Of a stretch of 64,000 bases of DNA, positions 1 through 9,349 are shown one piece after another. The stretch spans positions 81,835-145,834 of the forward strand of contig NZ_OLMK01000015.1 of the NCBI RefSeq assembly GCF_900290235.1, read 5' to 3'. Every line of letters starts with the position of its first letter. Position 1 is the stretch's first letter. Position numbers and translations under genes: made by a program. The stretch is from Streptomyces sp. MA5143a (GTDB lineage: Bacteria; Actinomycetota; Actinomycetes; Streptomycetales; Streptomycetaceae). The notes beneath the pieces were generated by a model. The model searched no databases. It was given only the letters and a program-made list of their open reading frames with translations, and was not told the DNA's origin.

Positions 1-298
1 AGTTCTGCGGTGCTGCCACGTCGAAGGCCTCTCGCCTCGAGTTACGTGTCGCCGCCTCACGGGGTACCCGCGATCCGACGACTGATGCCGAAGTGGGACG
101 GTCCGAACGCCGACCCGAACCCTAACGCTGAAGTTTAGGGTTACCAGTGTGTCTGTTCCTTGGACTCTTCCGAACAGGACACTAAGTCGACAAGTGGCGC
201 CCGTTCAACGAACACGCCGAACCTCCCGTTTTTCTTTTCACCCTATGTGATCAGCCGTAGCGGTGCCCAACCAGGGTGCTGGCCTGCACGGATATGCG
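1..298 (-). promoter_or_regulatory. ftsQ-ftsZ intergenic region (ftsZ upstream/promoter region)
   Basis: Non-coding stretch left of the ftsQ stop. In Streptomyces dcw clusters ftsZ follows ftsQ on the same strand, so ftsZ should begin just beyond the left edge and this region should hold its promoters. Visible: an 8-bp perfect inverted repeat (118-125 with 135-142, arms AACCCTAA/TTAGGGTT, 9-nt spacer), and the WhiA-type pentamer GACAC on the minus strand at 153-149 and 50-46 and on the plus strand at 178-182. ftsZ itself is not in the window, so the assignment is by synteny. Confidence 0.6.
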
Positions 299-1102
299 TC
301 AACTTCCGGATGACGCAGGCGCGGTGGGGACACTCACGTCGAAGTGCCCGGCGTCGGGGGCGGCTTTCATCAGCGCGCTGAGTGCACGGGCCTTCGCACG
401 CCCCTTCTCCGCGCTCCCCCAGGCGACGGTGCGGTCCCCGCTCAACTCCAGGGCGATGGAGTCGTAGGACCGGACCTTGACGACCAGGGTGTCCGGCGCG
501 ACCGCGGCCGGAATGTCGCCCGCGACCCGTACCGCCTCCCGCACGAGCCGGTCCTCGCCGAATCGCCGCAGACTGGCGGCGGAGGATCCCGGACGGGACA
601 GCGCCAATTCCAGGACGGGAACGCCCTTCGGAGCACGCGAAACCGTGGCGAAACGAACACCCTTCGCGTCGACTTCGACGTACTTGCCCGAATTTCCGGC
701 GGCTCCGACAATCAGGACCGGAGTGCGTTCGGTGACTTTCAGCCCGATTCCATGAGGCCAGGAACGAATGACCTCAACCGCGTCGATTCGGGGCAATTTC
801 TCCAGCAATCGCGACTCGATCGCGTCGGTGTCCACGGAAATCAGCGGCTCCCCGAGGGGCACCTGGGCCGCCTCGCGCACCTGGGCCTCGGTGAGCACCC
901 GGGTGCCCGACACGGAGACCCGCTCGGCCCGCAGCCACGACGAGCCGTACAGGGCCCAGCCCGCGATCCCGCCGAGCAGCACCAGGGCGGCCGCGGCGGC
1001 GATCAGGGCCCGCGGGCCGGGCAGCCGCCGGCGGCGTCGTGGAAGCGGGCCGGAGTCCAGATCGTCGTCCGCGCCGCGTTCGGCGGTGGTCGGTCCGGCC
1101 AC
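299..1102 (-). CDS. ftsQ: cell division protein FtsQ (DivIB family)
   Basis: Bitopic divisome protein that bridges the FtsL/FtsI septal synthase complex; 267 aa. Arginine-rich cytoplasmic N-terminus (RRRRR near residue 22), one membrane helix at about residues 32-52, then a POTRA-type domain beginning with the strand around VSVSGTRVLTEAQV, and a beta-rich C-terminal region. It lies between murG and the expected ftsZ, the standard position in the actinobacterial dcw cluster; the gap to murG is 24 nt, so co-transcription is likely. Sequence identity across FtsQ proteins is low, but position and architecture agree. Confidence 0.93.
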   Translation of the reverse strand: MAGPTTAERGADDDLDSGPLPRRRRRLPGPRALIAAAAALVLLGGIAGWALYGSSWLRAERVSVSGTRVLTEAQVREAAQVPLGEPLISVDTDAIESRLLEKLPRIDAVEVIRSWPHGIGLKVTERTPVLIVGAAGNSGKYVEVDAKGVRFATVSRAPKGVPVLELALSRPGSSAASLRRFGEDRLVREAVRVAGDIPAAVAPDTLVVKVRSYDSIALELSGDRTVAWGSAEKGRAKARALSALMKAAPDAGHFDVSVPTAPASSGS

Positions 1103-1126
1103 GCTCCCCTGCCTTCTGCCGCGCCC

Positions 1127-2215
1127 CTAGCGGCGCGACGCGATCGCCTCGTACACCATCCCGACGAGCAGGTCGTCGGCGTCCCGGCGGCCGAACTCGC
1201 TGGCGGCGCGGGACATCTCGTACAGCCGGTGCGGGTCGGCGAGCACGGGCAGGACGTTCTGCTGGACCCACTGGGGGGTCAGTTCCGCGTCGTCGACCAG
1301 CAGTCCGCCGCCGGCCTTGACCACCGGCTGGGCGTTCAGCCGCTGTTCGCCGTTGCCGATGGGCAGCGGGACGTAGGCGGCGGGGAGCCCGACGGCGGAG
1401 AGCTCGGCGACGGTCATCGCGCCCGCGCGGCAGAGCATCATGTCGGCCGCGGCGTACGCGAGGTCCATCCGGTCCACGTACGGTACCGGGATGTACGGGG
1501 GCATCCCCGGCATCTGGTGCACCTGCGGCAGTTCGTTCTTCGGGCCGACCGCGTGCAGGATCTGGATCCCCGCCTGCTGGAGGTAGGGCGCGACCTGCTG
1601 GACCACCTCGTTGAGGCGGCGGGCGCCCTGCGAGCCGCCGGAGACCAGCAGCGTCGGCAGGTTCGGGTCGAGGCCGAACAGGGCGCGGGCCTCGGGGCGC
1701 GCCGCGGCGCGGTCGAGGGTGGCGATGGAGCGGCGCAGCGGGATGCCGATGTAGCGGGAGTCGCGCAGCTTGCTGTCCGGGGTGGAGACGGCGACCTGGG
1801 CCGCGTACCGGGAGCCGATCTTGTTGGCGAGGCCGGGGCGGGCGTTGGCCTCGTGGACGACGATCGGCACCCCGAGGCGCTTGGCGGCGAGGTAGCCGGG
1901 CAGGGCGACGTACCCGCCGAAGCCGACGACGCAGTCCGCCTTGGTGCGCTCCAGGATCTGCTCGGTCGCCTTGATCGTGCCGCGCAGCCGGCCGGGCACC
2001 GTGATCAGCTCGGGCGTGGGCTTGCGTGGCAGGGGTACGGCGGGGATCAGCGCGAGTTCGTAGCCGCGCTCGGGGACGAGGCGTGTCTCGAGGCCGCGCT
2101 CCGTGCCCAGGGCCGTGATGCCCACGGTCGGGTCCTGCCTGCGCAGGGCGTCCGCGAGGGCGAGCGCGGGCTCGATGTGACCGGCGGTTCCGCCACCGGC
2201 GAGGACGACATGCAC
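1127..2215 (-). CDS. murG: UDP-GlcNAc:lipid I N-acetylglucosaminyltransferase MurG
   Basis: Transfers GlcNAc from UDP-GlcNAc to lipid I, giving lipid II, on the cytoplasmic face of the membrane. 362 aa, the normal length. The N-terminal glycine-rich loop GGGTAGH (residues 7-13) and the second loop GGSQGARRLNE are both present, with a GT-B fold expected for the GT28 family. It begins 33 nt after the end of ftsW and ends 24 nt before ftsQ, inside the minus-strand dcw run. Confidence 0.97.
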   Translation of the reverse strand: MHVVLAGGGTAGHIEPALALADALRRQDPTVGITALGTERGLETRLVPERGYELALIPAVPLPRKPTPELITVPGRLRGTIKATEQILERTKADCVVGFGGYVALPGYLAAKRLGVPIVVHEANARPGLANKIGSRYAAQVAVSTPDSKLRDSRYIGIPLRRSIATLDRAAARPEARALFGLDPNLPTLLVSGGSQGARRLNEVVQQVAPYLQQAGIQILHAVGPKNELPQVHQMPGMPPYIPVPYVDRMDLAYAAADMMLCRAGAMTVAELSAVGLPAAYVPLPIGNGEQRLNAQPVVKAGGGLLVDDAELTPQWVQQNVLPVLADPHRLYEMSRAASEFGRRDADDLLVGMVYEAIASRR

Positions 2216-2248
2216 CGAAATTCACCGCTCTCCGGACGAACGCGCCGT

Positions 2249-3574
2249 TCAGGCACGCCGTCGCATCGTGTTCCATCTCCCGGGCCGCCCCGAAGGGCCG
2301 CCGCCCCGCTTTCTACCAAAGCGAGGTTGCCGCATCGCAAGCGCCGCCCGCGCAGCGGGCTCGTCGCGTGCGAAGGCGATCATCAGCCCGATGGCGAACA
2401 TGGTCGGCAGCAGGGCGGAACCCCCGTAGGAGAACAGCGGGAGCGGGACTCCGGCGATCGGCAGCAGACCGAGCACCGCACCGATGTTGATCACCGCCTG
2501 AGCGGTGATCCAGGTGGTCACGCCTCCCGCGGCATACCTGACGAAGGGGTCCTCCGTGCGTCCGGCCACGCGGATACCCGCATAGCCTAGAGCCGCGAAC
2601 AGGGCGAGCACCGACAGCGTCCCCGCGAGGCCCAGTTCCTCACCGGTGACGGCGAAGATGAAGTCGGTGTGCGCTTCCGGGAGTTGGCCCCATTTTTCCA
2701 CACTGGCGCCGAGCCCCGAGCCGAAGATTCCGCCCGAGGCGAGGGCGTAGATGCCGTGCACGGCCTGCCAGCAGGTGTCCCCCTTCCCCGGTTCCGTGGC
2801 ACCGATGCACGCGAGCCGGGCCATACGGTTCTCACTGGTCCTGATCAGGACGAAGCCAATCAGTCCGGCGACGGACAGCACACCCACGAACAGCCTGGTC
2901 GGCGCGCCCGCCAGCCACAGCAGGCCGAACAGGATGGCCGTCAGGATGATCGCCGTACCCATGTCGCCGCCGAGCATGATCAGCCCGAGGAGCATGAACG
3001 CCACCGGCACCAGCGGCACCAGCATGTGCTTCCACTGGGTCAGCAGCCGCCTGTCCTCCTTGCGGGCGAGCAGATCGGCCCCCCACAGCACCAGCGCCAG
3101 CTTGCCGAACTCGCTGGGCTGGATCTGGAACGAGCCGCCGACGGCGATCCAGTTCTGGTTGCCGTTGATCGACTGCCCTATCCCCGGGACCTGCACCAGG
3201 GCCATCAGGAAGACACAGCCGGCCAGGATCGGGTACGCCAGCGCCCGGTGCAGCTTCACCGGCATGCGCGAGGCCACGAGCAGCAGCAGGGCGCCGATCG
3301 AGGCCGCGAGGAACTGCTTGCGGAAGAAGAAGGTCCCCGGCAGCGACTTCTGCAACGCCGTGATCTGCGAGGCCGAGTAGACCATCACCAGGCCGAGCAC
3401 GGTGATCAGCAGACTGCCGCCGAGGATCAGGTAGTACGCGGTGAGCGGACGGTCCCAGGCCCGCCGCGCCCGCGTGTGGAGCCGGCGTACGGGGTTCTCG
3501 CGGGACGGGCGGGGGACGGGCGGCCTGCGGGTGAGGCGCTGGACGGGAGGGCGGCCGGTACGGCTACTGGGCAT
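2249..3574 (-). CDS. ftsW: septal peptidoglycan glycosyltransferase FtsW (SEDS family)
   Basis: SEDS-family polytopic protein that polymerises lipid II at the septum together with the transpeptidase FtsI. 441 aa with a basic 45-residue cytoplasmic N-terminus, then about ten hydrophobic helices. SEDS landmarks include NQNWIAVGG followed by QPSEFGKLALV, the extracytoplasmic ASGGIFGSGLG and HTDFIFAVTGEELG segments, and the C-terminal GVPLPLFSYGGSALL. The C-terminal tail is basic and glycine-rich. The 94-nt gap from murD is the largest among these clustered genes. Confidence 0.96.
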   Translation of the reverse strand: MPSSRTGRPPVQRLTRRPPVPRPSRENPVRRLHTRARRAWDRPLTAYYLILGGSLLITVLGLVMVYSASQITALQKSLPGTFFFRKQFLAASIGALLLLVASRMPVKLHRALAYPILAGCVFLMALVQVPGIGQSINGNQNWIAVGGSFQIQPSEFGKLALVLWGADLLARKEDRRLLTQWKHMLVPLVPVAFMLLGLIMLGGDMGTAIILTAILFGLLWLAGAPTRLFVGVLSVAGLIGFVLIRTSENRMARLACIGATEPGKGDTCWQAVHGIYALASGGIFGSGLGASVEKWGQLPEAHTDFIFAVTGEELGLAGTLSVLALFAALGYAGIRVAGRTEDPFVRYAAGGVTTWITAQAVINIGAVLGLLPIAGVPLPLFSYGGSALLPTMFAIGLMIAFARDEPAARAALAMRQPRFGRKRGGGPSGRPGRWNTMRRRA

Positions 3575-3668
3575 CGGGGGCGCCCTTCCGGCGGCGCACC
3601 GACGACATCCGTGTCACGCGTTCCCTCCCAGGTTCGCCCAGCTCCGCCGCCAGGCACGGGCGGGCCGG

Positions 3669-5120
3669 TCAGCCGTCCGCGGGGGCGAGTTCGCGCACTG
3701 CCTCCGCGAACGCGTCCCCGCGCCTGTTGTAGTTGACGAACATGTCCATCGACGCGCAGGCCGGTGCCAGCAGCACCGTGTCGCCCGCCTGTGCGAGCGC
3801 CCGTGCCTCGCGGACCGCCGCGAGCATCGCCCCAGTGTCTGTCCGGTCGAGGTCCACGACCGGCACTTCGGGGGCGTGTCGCGCGAGCGCTTCGCGGATC
3901 AGCGCGCGGTCCGCGCCGATCAGCACGACACCCTTCAGCCGCTTCGCCGCGCCGGCGACGAGCTCGTCGAAGGTGGCGCCCTTGGCGAGTCCGCCCGCGA
4001 TCCACACGATCGACTCGTAGGCCGCCAACGAGGCCTGCGCGGCGTGCGTGTTGGTGGCCTTGGAGTCGTCGATGTACGTGACGCCGTCCACGTCGGCCAC
4101 GTGCGCGATGCGGTGCGCGTCCGGGGTGAAGGCCCGCAGGCCGTCCCGTACGGCCTTGGCGGGCACGCCGAAGGCGCGGGCCAGGGCGGCCGCGGCGAGG
4201 GCGTTGGCGATGTTGTGCGGGGCCGGCGGGTCGATGTCGGAGACCTCGGCGAGTTCCTGGGCGTTCTTCTGCCGGTTCTCGACGAAGGCCCGGTCGACCA
4301 GGATGCCGTCGACGACGCCGAGTTGCGACGGGCCCGGGGTGCCGAGCGTGAACCCGATGGCCCGGCAGCCCTCCTCCACGTCCGCCTCGCGCACCAGGTC
4401 CTCGGTCGCCTTGTCGGCCACGTTGTAGACGCAGGCGATCCGATTGCCCTCGTAGACGCGGCCCTTGTCCTTGGCGTACGCCTCCATGGAGCCGTGCCAG
4501 TCGAGGTGGTCGGGGGCGAGGTTCAGGACGGCGGCGGAGTGGGCGCGCAGGGAGGGCGCCCAGTGGAGCTGGTAGCTGGACAACTCCACGGCCAGGACGT
4601 CGTACTGCTCCTCGCCGAGGACGACGTCCAGGAGCGAGACCCCGATGTTGCCGACGGCGGCCGTGCGCAGCCCCGCCGCCTTCAGGATCGAGGCGAGCAT
4701 CTGGACGGTCGTGGTCTTGCCGTTGGTGCCCGTGACGGCCAGCCAGGGCGCCGCGTCGGGACCGCGCAGGCGCCAGGCCAGCTCGACGTCGCCCCAGATC
4801 TCCAGGCCCGCCTCGCGGGCGGCGGTGAACAGCGGCTTGTCGGGCTTCCAGCCGGGCGCGGTGACGACGAGGTCGGTGCCCTCGGGCAGGGTGGCGCCCG
4901 CGGCGGAGCCGCTGGTGGATGCAGTACCGAGGCGCACGGTGATGCCGAGCGCCTCCAGCTCGGCGGCCTGGGCCCGGGCGCGTTCGTCGTCGCCGTCGTT
5001 GACGACCGTGACGGCGGCGCCGAGGCCGTGCAGGACCTTGGCCGCGGGGATGCCGGAGACGCCGAGCCCGGCGACGGTGACGTGCTTGCCCTGCCAGTCG
5101 GTCACTTGTCGGCCGCCCAT
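3669..5120 (-). CDS. murD: UDP-N-acetylmuramoyl-L-alanine:D-glutamate ligase MurD
   Basis: Adds D-Glu to UDP-MurNAc-L-Ala in the cytoplasm. 483 aa. Mur-ligase ATP-binding loop GTNGKTTT lies near residue 131, followed by the central-domain motif around ELSSYQL and the [12 protein letters not shown] segment, and a C-terminal domain with DSKATNTHA. Its start lies inside the end of mraY (19-nt overlap), consistent with translational coupling in the mraY-murD pair. Confidence 0.97.
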   Translation of the reverse strand: MGGRQVTDWQGKHVTVAGLGVSGIPAAKVLHGLGAAVTVVNDGDDERARAQAAELEALGITVRLGTASTSGSAAGATLPEGTDLVVTAPGWKPDKPLFTAAREAGLEIWGDVELAWRLRGPDAAPWLAVTGTNGKTTTVQMLASILKAAGLRTAAVGNIGVSLLDVVLGEEQYDVLAVELSSYQLHWAPSLRAHSAAVLNLAPDHLDWHGSMEAYAKDKGRVYEGNRIACVYNVADKATEDLVREADVEEGCRAIGFTLGTPGPSQLGVVDGILVDRAFVENRQKNAQELAEVSDIDPPAPHNIANALAAAALARAFGVPAKAVRDGLRAFTPDAHRIAHVADVDGVTYIDDSKATNTHAAQASLAAYESIVWIAGGLAKGATFDELVAGAAKRLKGVVLIGADRALIREALARHAPEVPVVDLDRTDTGAMLAAVREARALAQAGDTVLLAPACASMDMFVNYNRRGDAFAEAVRELAPADG

Positions 5121-6175
5121 CCCGCGTAGAAGAGGCCCAGTCCGACGATCACACAGATGCCCTGGATGATCCAGAAGCGGACCACGACGAGGACCTCGGA
5201 CCAGCCCTTGAGTTCGAAGTGGTGCTGGAGCGGTGCCATGCGGAAGACGCGCTTGCCGGTCAGCTTGAACGAGCCGACCTGGATGACGACCGACATGGTG
5301 ATGAGGACGAACAGGCCGCCGAGGAGCGCGAGGAGCAGCTCGGTGCGGGAGCAGATCGCGAGACCGGCGAGCGCGCCGCCGAGGGCCAGTGAACCGGTGT
5401 CACCCATGAAGATCTTCGCGGGCGAGGTGTTCCACCACAGGAAGCCGAGGCAGGCGCCCATCAGGGCGGAGGCGACGATCGCGAGGTCGAGGGGGTCGCG
5501 TACCTCGTAGCAGGCTTCCGGGTTGGTCAGGGTCTGCGTGTTGGCGCAGGACTCCTGGAACTGCCAGACGCCGATGAACGTGTACGCGCCGAAGACGAGC
5601 ACGGAGGCGCCGGTGGCGAGGCCGTCGAGGCCGTCGGTCAGGTTCACGCCGTTCGACATCGCGAGGATCATGAACAGCGCCCAGATCACGAACAGCACCG
5701 GGCCGATGGACCAGCCGAAGTCCTGCACGAAGGAGAGCTTGGTGGAGGCCGGCGTCTGGTCGCGGGCGTCCGGGAACTGCAGCGCGAGGACCGCGAAGCC
5801 GATACCGACGATCAGCTGGCCGGCCATCTTCGCCTTGGCGCGCAGACCGAGCGAACGGCGCTTGACGATCTTGATGTAGTCGTCGAGGAAGCCGACCAGG
5901 CCCATGCCGCCCATCAGGCCGAGCACCAGCAGACCGGAGAAGGTCGGTGGCTGGCCCGAGATCACCTTGGCCAGGAAGTACGCGACGATGGTCGCCAGGA
6001 TGAAGGCGATACCACCCATGGTCGGCGTACCGCGCTTGCTGGCGTGCTCGCGCGGGCCGTCGTCACGGATGTACTGGCCGTAGCCCTTGCGGGCCAGCAG
6101 TTTGATCAGCAGCGGGGTGCCGACCAGCGTCAGGAAGAGACCGATGACTCCTGCGAACAGGATCTGATTCATCAT
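5102..6175 (-). CDS. mraY: phospho-MurNAc-pentapeptide transferase MraY
   Basis: Integral-membrane enzyme that moves phospho-MurNAc-pentapeptide to undecaprenyl phosphate, giving lipid I. 357 aa with about ten membrane helices. Family motifs: GTPTMGG near residue 50, the DDYIK motif, the catalytic [13 protein letters not shown] segment, [12 protein letters not shown], and the [13 protein letters not shown] loop. It starts with two adjacent ATG codons overlapping the murF stop, so either ATG could be used. Confidence 0.97.
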   Translation of the reverse strand: MMNQILFAGVIGLFLTLVGTPLLIKLLARKGYGQYIRDDGPREHASKRGTPTMGGIAFILATIVAYFLAKVISGQPPTFSGLLVLGLMGGMGLVGFLDDYIKIVKRRSLGLRAKAKMAGQLIVGIGFAVLALQFPDARDQTPASTKLSFVQDFGWSIGPVLFVIWALFMILAMSNGVNLTDGLDGLATGASVLVFGAYTFIGVWQFQESCANTQTLTNPEACYEVRDPLDLAIVASALMGACLGFLWWNTSPAKIFMGDTGSLALGGALAGLAICSRTELLLALLGGLFVLITMSVVIQVGSFKLTGKRVFRMAPLQHHFELKGWSEVLVVVRFWIIQGICVIVGLGLFYAGWAADK

Positions 6176-7587
6176 CGCGCGGCAACCTCACCCTCGTTGC
6201 CGCCGTCGAGCAGCGCCTGCGCCACACTCTCGAGCCCGACCGACCGGGACGCCTTCACGAGCACGACGTCCCCCGGGCGCAACTGACTGCGCAACAGGTC
6301 GATCGCCGCCTGTGCGTCGGACACGTGCACCGACTCCTCACCCCACGAACCCTCGTTGTATGCGCCCAGTTGCAGCCAGGAGGCCTCCCTGCCCCCGACC
6401 GCGACGAGCTTGCCGACATTGAGCCGGACGGCGAGCCGTCCGACCGCGTCGTGCTCGGCGAGCGATTCGTCCCCGAGCTCGGCCATCTTGCCGAGCACCG
6501 CCCAGGTCCGCCGCCCCTTGCCCATGGCCGCGAGCGCGCGCAGAGCGGCCCGCATGGACTCGGGGTTCGCGTTGTAGGCGTCGTTGACGACCGTCACGCC
6601 GTCCGGGCGCTCGGTGACCTCCATCCGCCAACGGGAGAGGGAGCCCGCCTCGGAGAGCGCGGTGGCGATCTCTTCCGCGGACATGCCCAGCTCATGGGCG
6701 ACGGCGGCCGCGGCGAGCGCGTTCGACACGTGGTGCTCACCGTACAGGCGCATGGTCACATCACTTGCACCGGAGGGTGTGTGAAGGCGGAACGCGGGCT
6801 GTCCCGCGTCCGTGAGCCGTACGTTCTCTGCGCGTACGTCCGCTTCGCCGGACTCTCCGAAGAGGACCACCTTGGCCTTCGTGCGGGAGGCCATCGCGCG
6901 GACGAGGGGGTCGTCGGCGTTGAGGATCGCGGCGCCGCCCTCGCTCGCCGGCGGCAGGGCCTCGACCAGTTCGCCCTTGGCCTGCGCGATCTGCTCCCGG
7001 CCGCCGAACTCGCCGATGTGGGCGGTGCCGACGTTGAGCACGAGGCCCACCTTGGGCGGGGTCAGGCCGGTGAGGTAGCGGATGTGGCCGATGCCGCGGG
7101 CGCCCATCTCCAGGACGAGGAAGCGGGTCTCCTCGGTGGCGCTGAGCGCGGTGAGGGGCAGCCCGATCTCGTTGTTGAGGGAGCCGGGCGTGAACACCGT
7201 CGGCGCCTTGCGCCGGAGCACCTGGGCGATCAGGTCCTTGGTGCTGGTCTTGCCCGCGGAGCCGGTCAGGGCGACGAGGGTGGTGCCGAGTTCGCGCACC
7301 ACGTGGCGGGCGAGGGCGCCGAGGGCCGCCTGGACGTCGTCCACGACGATCGCGGGCACGCCGACGGGGCGGGACGCCAGCACCGCTGCCGCGCCCGCCT
7401 CGACGACCGCGGCCGCGTAGTCGTGGCCGTCCACACGCTCGCCGACGAAGGCGACGAAGAGGCTGCCGGGCTCCACCTCACGGGAGTCCCGGACGACGGG
7501 TCCGGTGACGAGCGCCGACGGATCCGGTATGTCGTGCGTCTGCCCGCCGACGACTTCTGCGATCTCGGCGAGAGAGAGGGCGATCAC
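6172..7587 (-). CDS. murF: UDP-MurNAc-tripeptide:D-Ala-D-Ala ligase MurF
   Basis: Cytoplasmic ATP-dependent ligase that completes the UDP-MurNAc-pentapeptide. 471 aa. ATP-binding loop [10 protein letters not shown] near residue 109; central-domain motifs [11 protein letters not shown] and NADDPLV; C-terminal domain with [12 protein letters not shown]. The stop overlaps the mraY start (ATGA-type), and only 4 nt separate it from murE, so murE-murF-mraY-murD looks like one coupled transcript. Confidence 0.97.
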   Translation of the reverse strand: MIALSLAEIAEVVGGQTHDIPDPSALVTGPVVRDSREVEPGSLFVAFVGERVDGHDYAAAVVEAGAAAVLASRPVGVPAIVVDDVQAALGALARHVVRELGTTLVALTGSAGKTSTKDLIAQVLRRKAPTVFTPGSLNNEIGLPLTALSATEETRFLVLEMGARGIGHIRYLTGLTPPKVGLVLNVGTAHIGEFGGREQIAQAKGELVEALPPASEGGAAILNADDPLVRAMASRTKAKVVLFGESGEADVRAENVRLTDAGQPAFRLHTPSGASDVTMRLYGEHHVSNALAAAAVAHELGMSAEEIATALSEAGSLSRWRMEVTERPDGVTVVNDAYNANPESMRAALRALAAMGKGRRTWAVLGKMAELGDESLAEHDAVGRLAVRLNVGKLVAVGGREASWLQLGAYNEGSWGEESVHVSDAQAAIDLLRSQLRPGDVVLVKASRSVGLESVAQALLDGGNEGEVAAR

Positions 7588-7591
7588 AAGT

Positions 7592-9268
7592 TCATCCCTG
7601 GGTCTGCTGGATAGCTTCGCGGAGCACCTGGCGGTCGTCGAAGGGACGTACCACGCCGGCGATGTCCTGGCCCTGCTCGTGGCCCTTGCCCGCGACCAGC
7701 ACGGTGTCGCCGGGTTCCGCGCGGGCCACGGCCGCGGCGATCGCGGCGGCCCGGTCCTCGAAGAGGAGGACCTCGCCGCGCTCGTGGGAGGGCACGGAGG
7801 CCGCGCCCTCGAGCATGGTGGCGAGGATCGCGAGGGGGTCCTCGGAGCGGGGGTTGTCGGAGGTCAGTACGGCGGTGTCGGCGAACCGGGCGATGGCGGC
7901 GCCCATCGGCGCGCGTTTGGTGCGGTCCCGGTCGCCGCCGCAGCCGAGCACCACGTGCAGCCTGCCCTCGGTGACCTTGCGCAGCGCCTTGAGGACCGAC
8001 TCGACGGCGTCCGTCTTGTGGGCGTAGTCGACGACCGCGAGGTAGGGCTGCCCGGCGTCCACGCGCTCCAGGCGGCCCGGCACTCCCGGCACGGCGGCGA
8101 CGCCGTCGGCGGCGGTCTGCGGGTCGATCCCGGCGACGGCCAGGGCGGCGATCGCGGCGAGGGTGTTGGCGACGTTGAACGGGCCCGGCAGCGGCGACCT
8201 CGCGGTGATCCGCTCGTCCTTCGGGCCGAGCACGGTGAACGTCGAGTCCATCGGGCCGACCTCGACGTCCACGGCGCGCCAGTCGGCGTCGGGATGGCCC
8301 TCGGCGGAGAACGTGACGACCGGGACCGTGGCCTCCTTGGTGAGCCGGCGGCCGTACTCGTCGTCGACGTTGACCACGCCGAGCCTGCTGCGCTCCGGGG
8401 TGAACAGCCCCGCCTTGGCCTGGAAGTAGTCCTCCATGTCGGAGTGGAACTCCATGTGCTCCGGGCTGAGGTTGTTGAACACCGCCACGTCGAAGACGCA
8501 GCCGTCGACCCGGCCGAGGACCAGGGCGTGGCTGGACACCTCCATGACGACCGCGTCCGCGCCGCGTTCGCGCATGACGGCGAAGAGGGCCTGGAGGTCG
8601 GTGGCCTCGGGGGTGGTGCGCTCGGACTTGACGCGCTCGTCGCCGATGCGCATCTCCACGGTGCCGATGAGCCCGGTGGAGCGCACCGTCCTGAGACCGC
8701 CCTCGACGAGGTAGGCGGTGGTGGTCTTGCCGGAGGTGCCGGTGATGCCGATCTGGAGCAGGTCGCGGCCGGGCCGGCCGTAGATCGTGGCCGCCAGTTC
8801 TCCCATCCGTCCGCGCGGGTCGTCGACGACGAGGACCGGGAGCCCGGTGGCTGCGGCGCGCTCGGCCCCGGTCGGGTCGGTCAGGACGGCGACGGCGCCG
8901 AGGCCGGCCGCCTGGTTCACGAAGTCGGCGCCGTGCAGCCGGGCGCCCGGCAGGGCGGCGTACAGGTCGCCGGGGCGGACGGCGCGGGAGTCATGGGTGA
9001 TGCCCGTGACCCCGGTGGCGGCCTCCCTGGTCTCCGGCTGTGCGGCACCCAGGTGTCCGGCGAGTTCCGCGAGGGGTGTGGCGGAGACCTGGGCCGGCCT
9101 GGGCGGTCCGGGATATGTCACGGAAACGCCCTTCTGGGTGGTTTGGGACTGATCAGCGTGTGGCACGGCGGTGAGCGTACCGGGCGCACCCCCGCCGGAG
9201 CGAAGCGAGGGTTTGTGCGAGGGCGGTGGGGCGGCGTGGTTCCCGGGGTCGGGAGTGATCATGGTCAC
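7592..9268 (-). CDS. murE: UDP-MurNAc-dipeptide:diaminopimelate ligase MurE
   Basis: Adds diaminopimelate (LL-DAP in Streptomyces) to UDP-MurNAc-L-Ala-D-Glu. Motifs: GTSGKTTTAY, the carbamylated-lysine region around DYFQAKAGLF, and the diaminopimelate-recognition motif DNPRSEDP. The longest frame opens with GTG at 9268 (558 aa, with an ATG two codons in), but its first about 50 residues are low-complexity. A GTG at 9121 (VTYPGPP) has an AAGGG ribosome-binding site 7 nt upstream and starts right before the conserved domain, so the protein may be about 509 aa. The gap to ftsI is about 80 nt. Confidence 0.95.
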   Translation of the reverse strand: MTMITPDPGNHAAPPPSHKPSLRSGGGAPGTLTAVPHADQSQTTQKGVSVTYPGPPRPAQVSATPLAELAGHLGAAQPETREAATGVTGITHDSRAVRPGDLYAALPGARLHGADFVNQAAGLGAVAVLTDPTGAERAAATGLPVLVVDDPRGRMGELAATIYGRPGRDLLQIGITGTSGKTTTAYLVEGGLRTVRSTGLIGTVEMRIGDERVKSERTTPEATDLQALFAVMRERGADAVVMEVSSHALVLGRVDGCVFDVAVFNNLSPEHMEFHSDMEDYFQAKAGLFTPERSRLGVVNVDDEYGRRLTKEATVPVVTFSAEGHPDADWRAVDVEVGPMDSTFTVLGPKDERITARSPLPGPFNVANTLAAIAALAVAGIDPQTAADGVAAVPGVPGRLERVDAGQPYLAVVDYAHKTDAVESVLKALRKVTEGRLHVVLGCGGDRDRTKRAPMGAAIARFADTAVLTSDNPRSEDPLAILATMLEGAASVPSHERGEVLLFEDRAAAIAAAVARAEPGDTVLVAGKGHEQGQDIAGVVRPFDDRQVLREAIQQTQG

Positions 9269-9349
9269 GAGTGCGTTCCTGGCTGGTTGCGCTGATCAGC
9301 GGGTGGATCAGGGAGGGTCAGGAGGGTCGGGGGTCGCCCGGGCGGCGGG

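Noticed and set aside
344..2590. Long plus-strand open frame opposite ftsQ, murG and ftsW
   Set aside because: It has the R/G/A/P composition of the reverse frame of high-G+C genes, no recognisable domain, and lies antisense to three well-supported genes.
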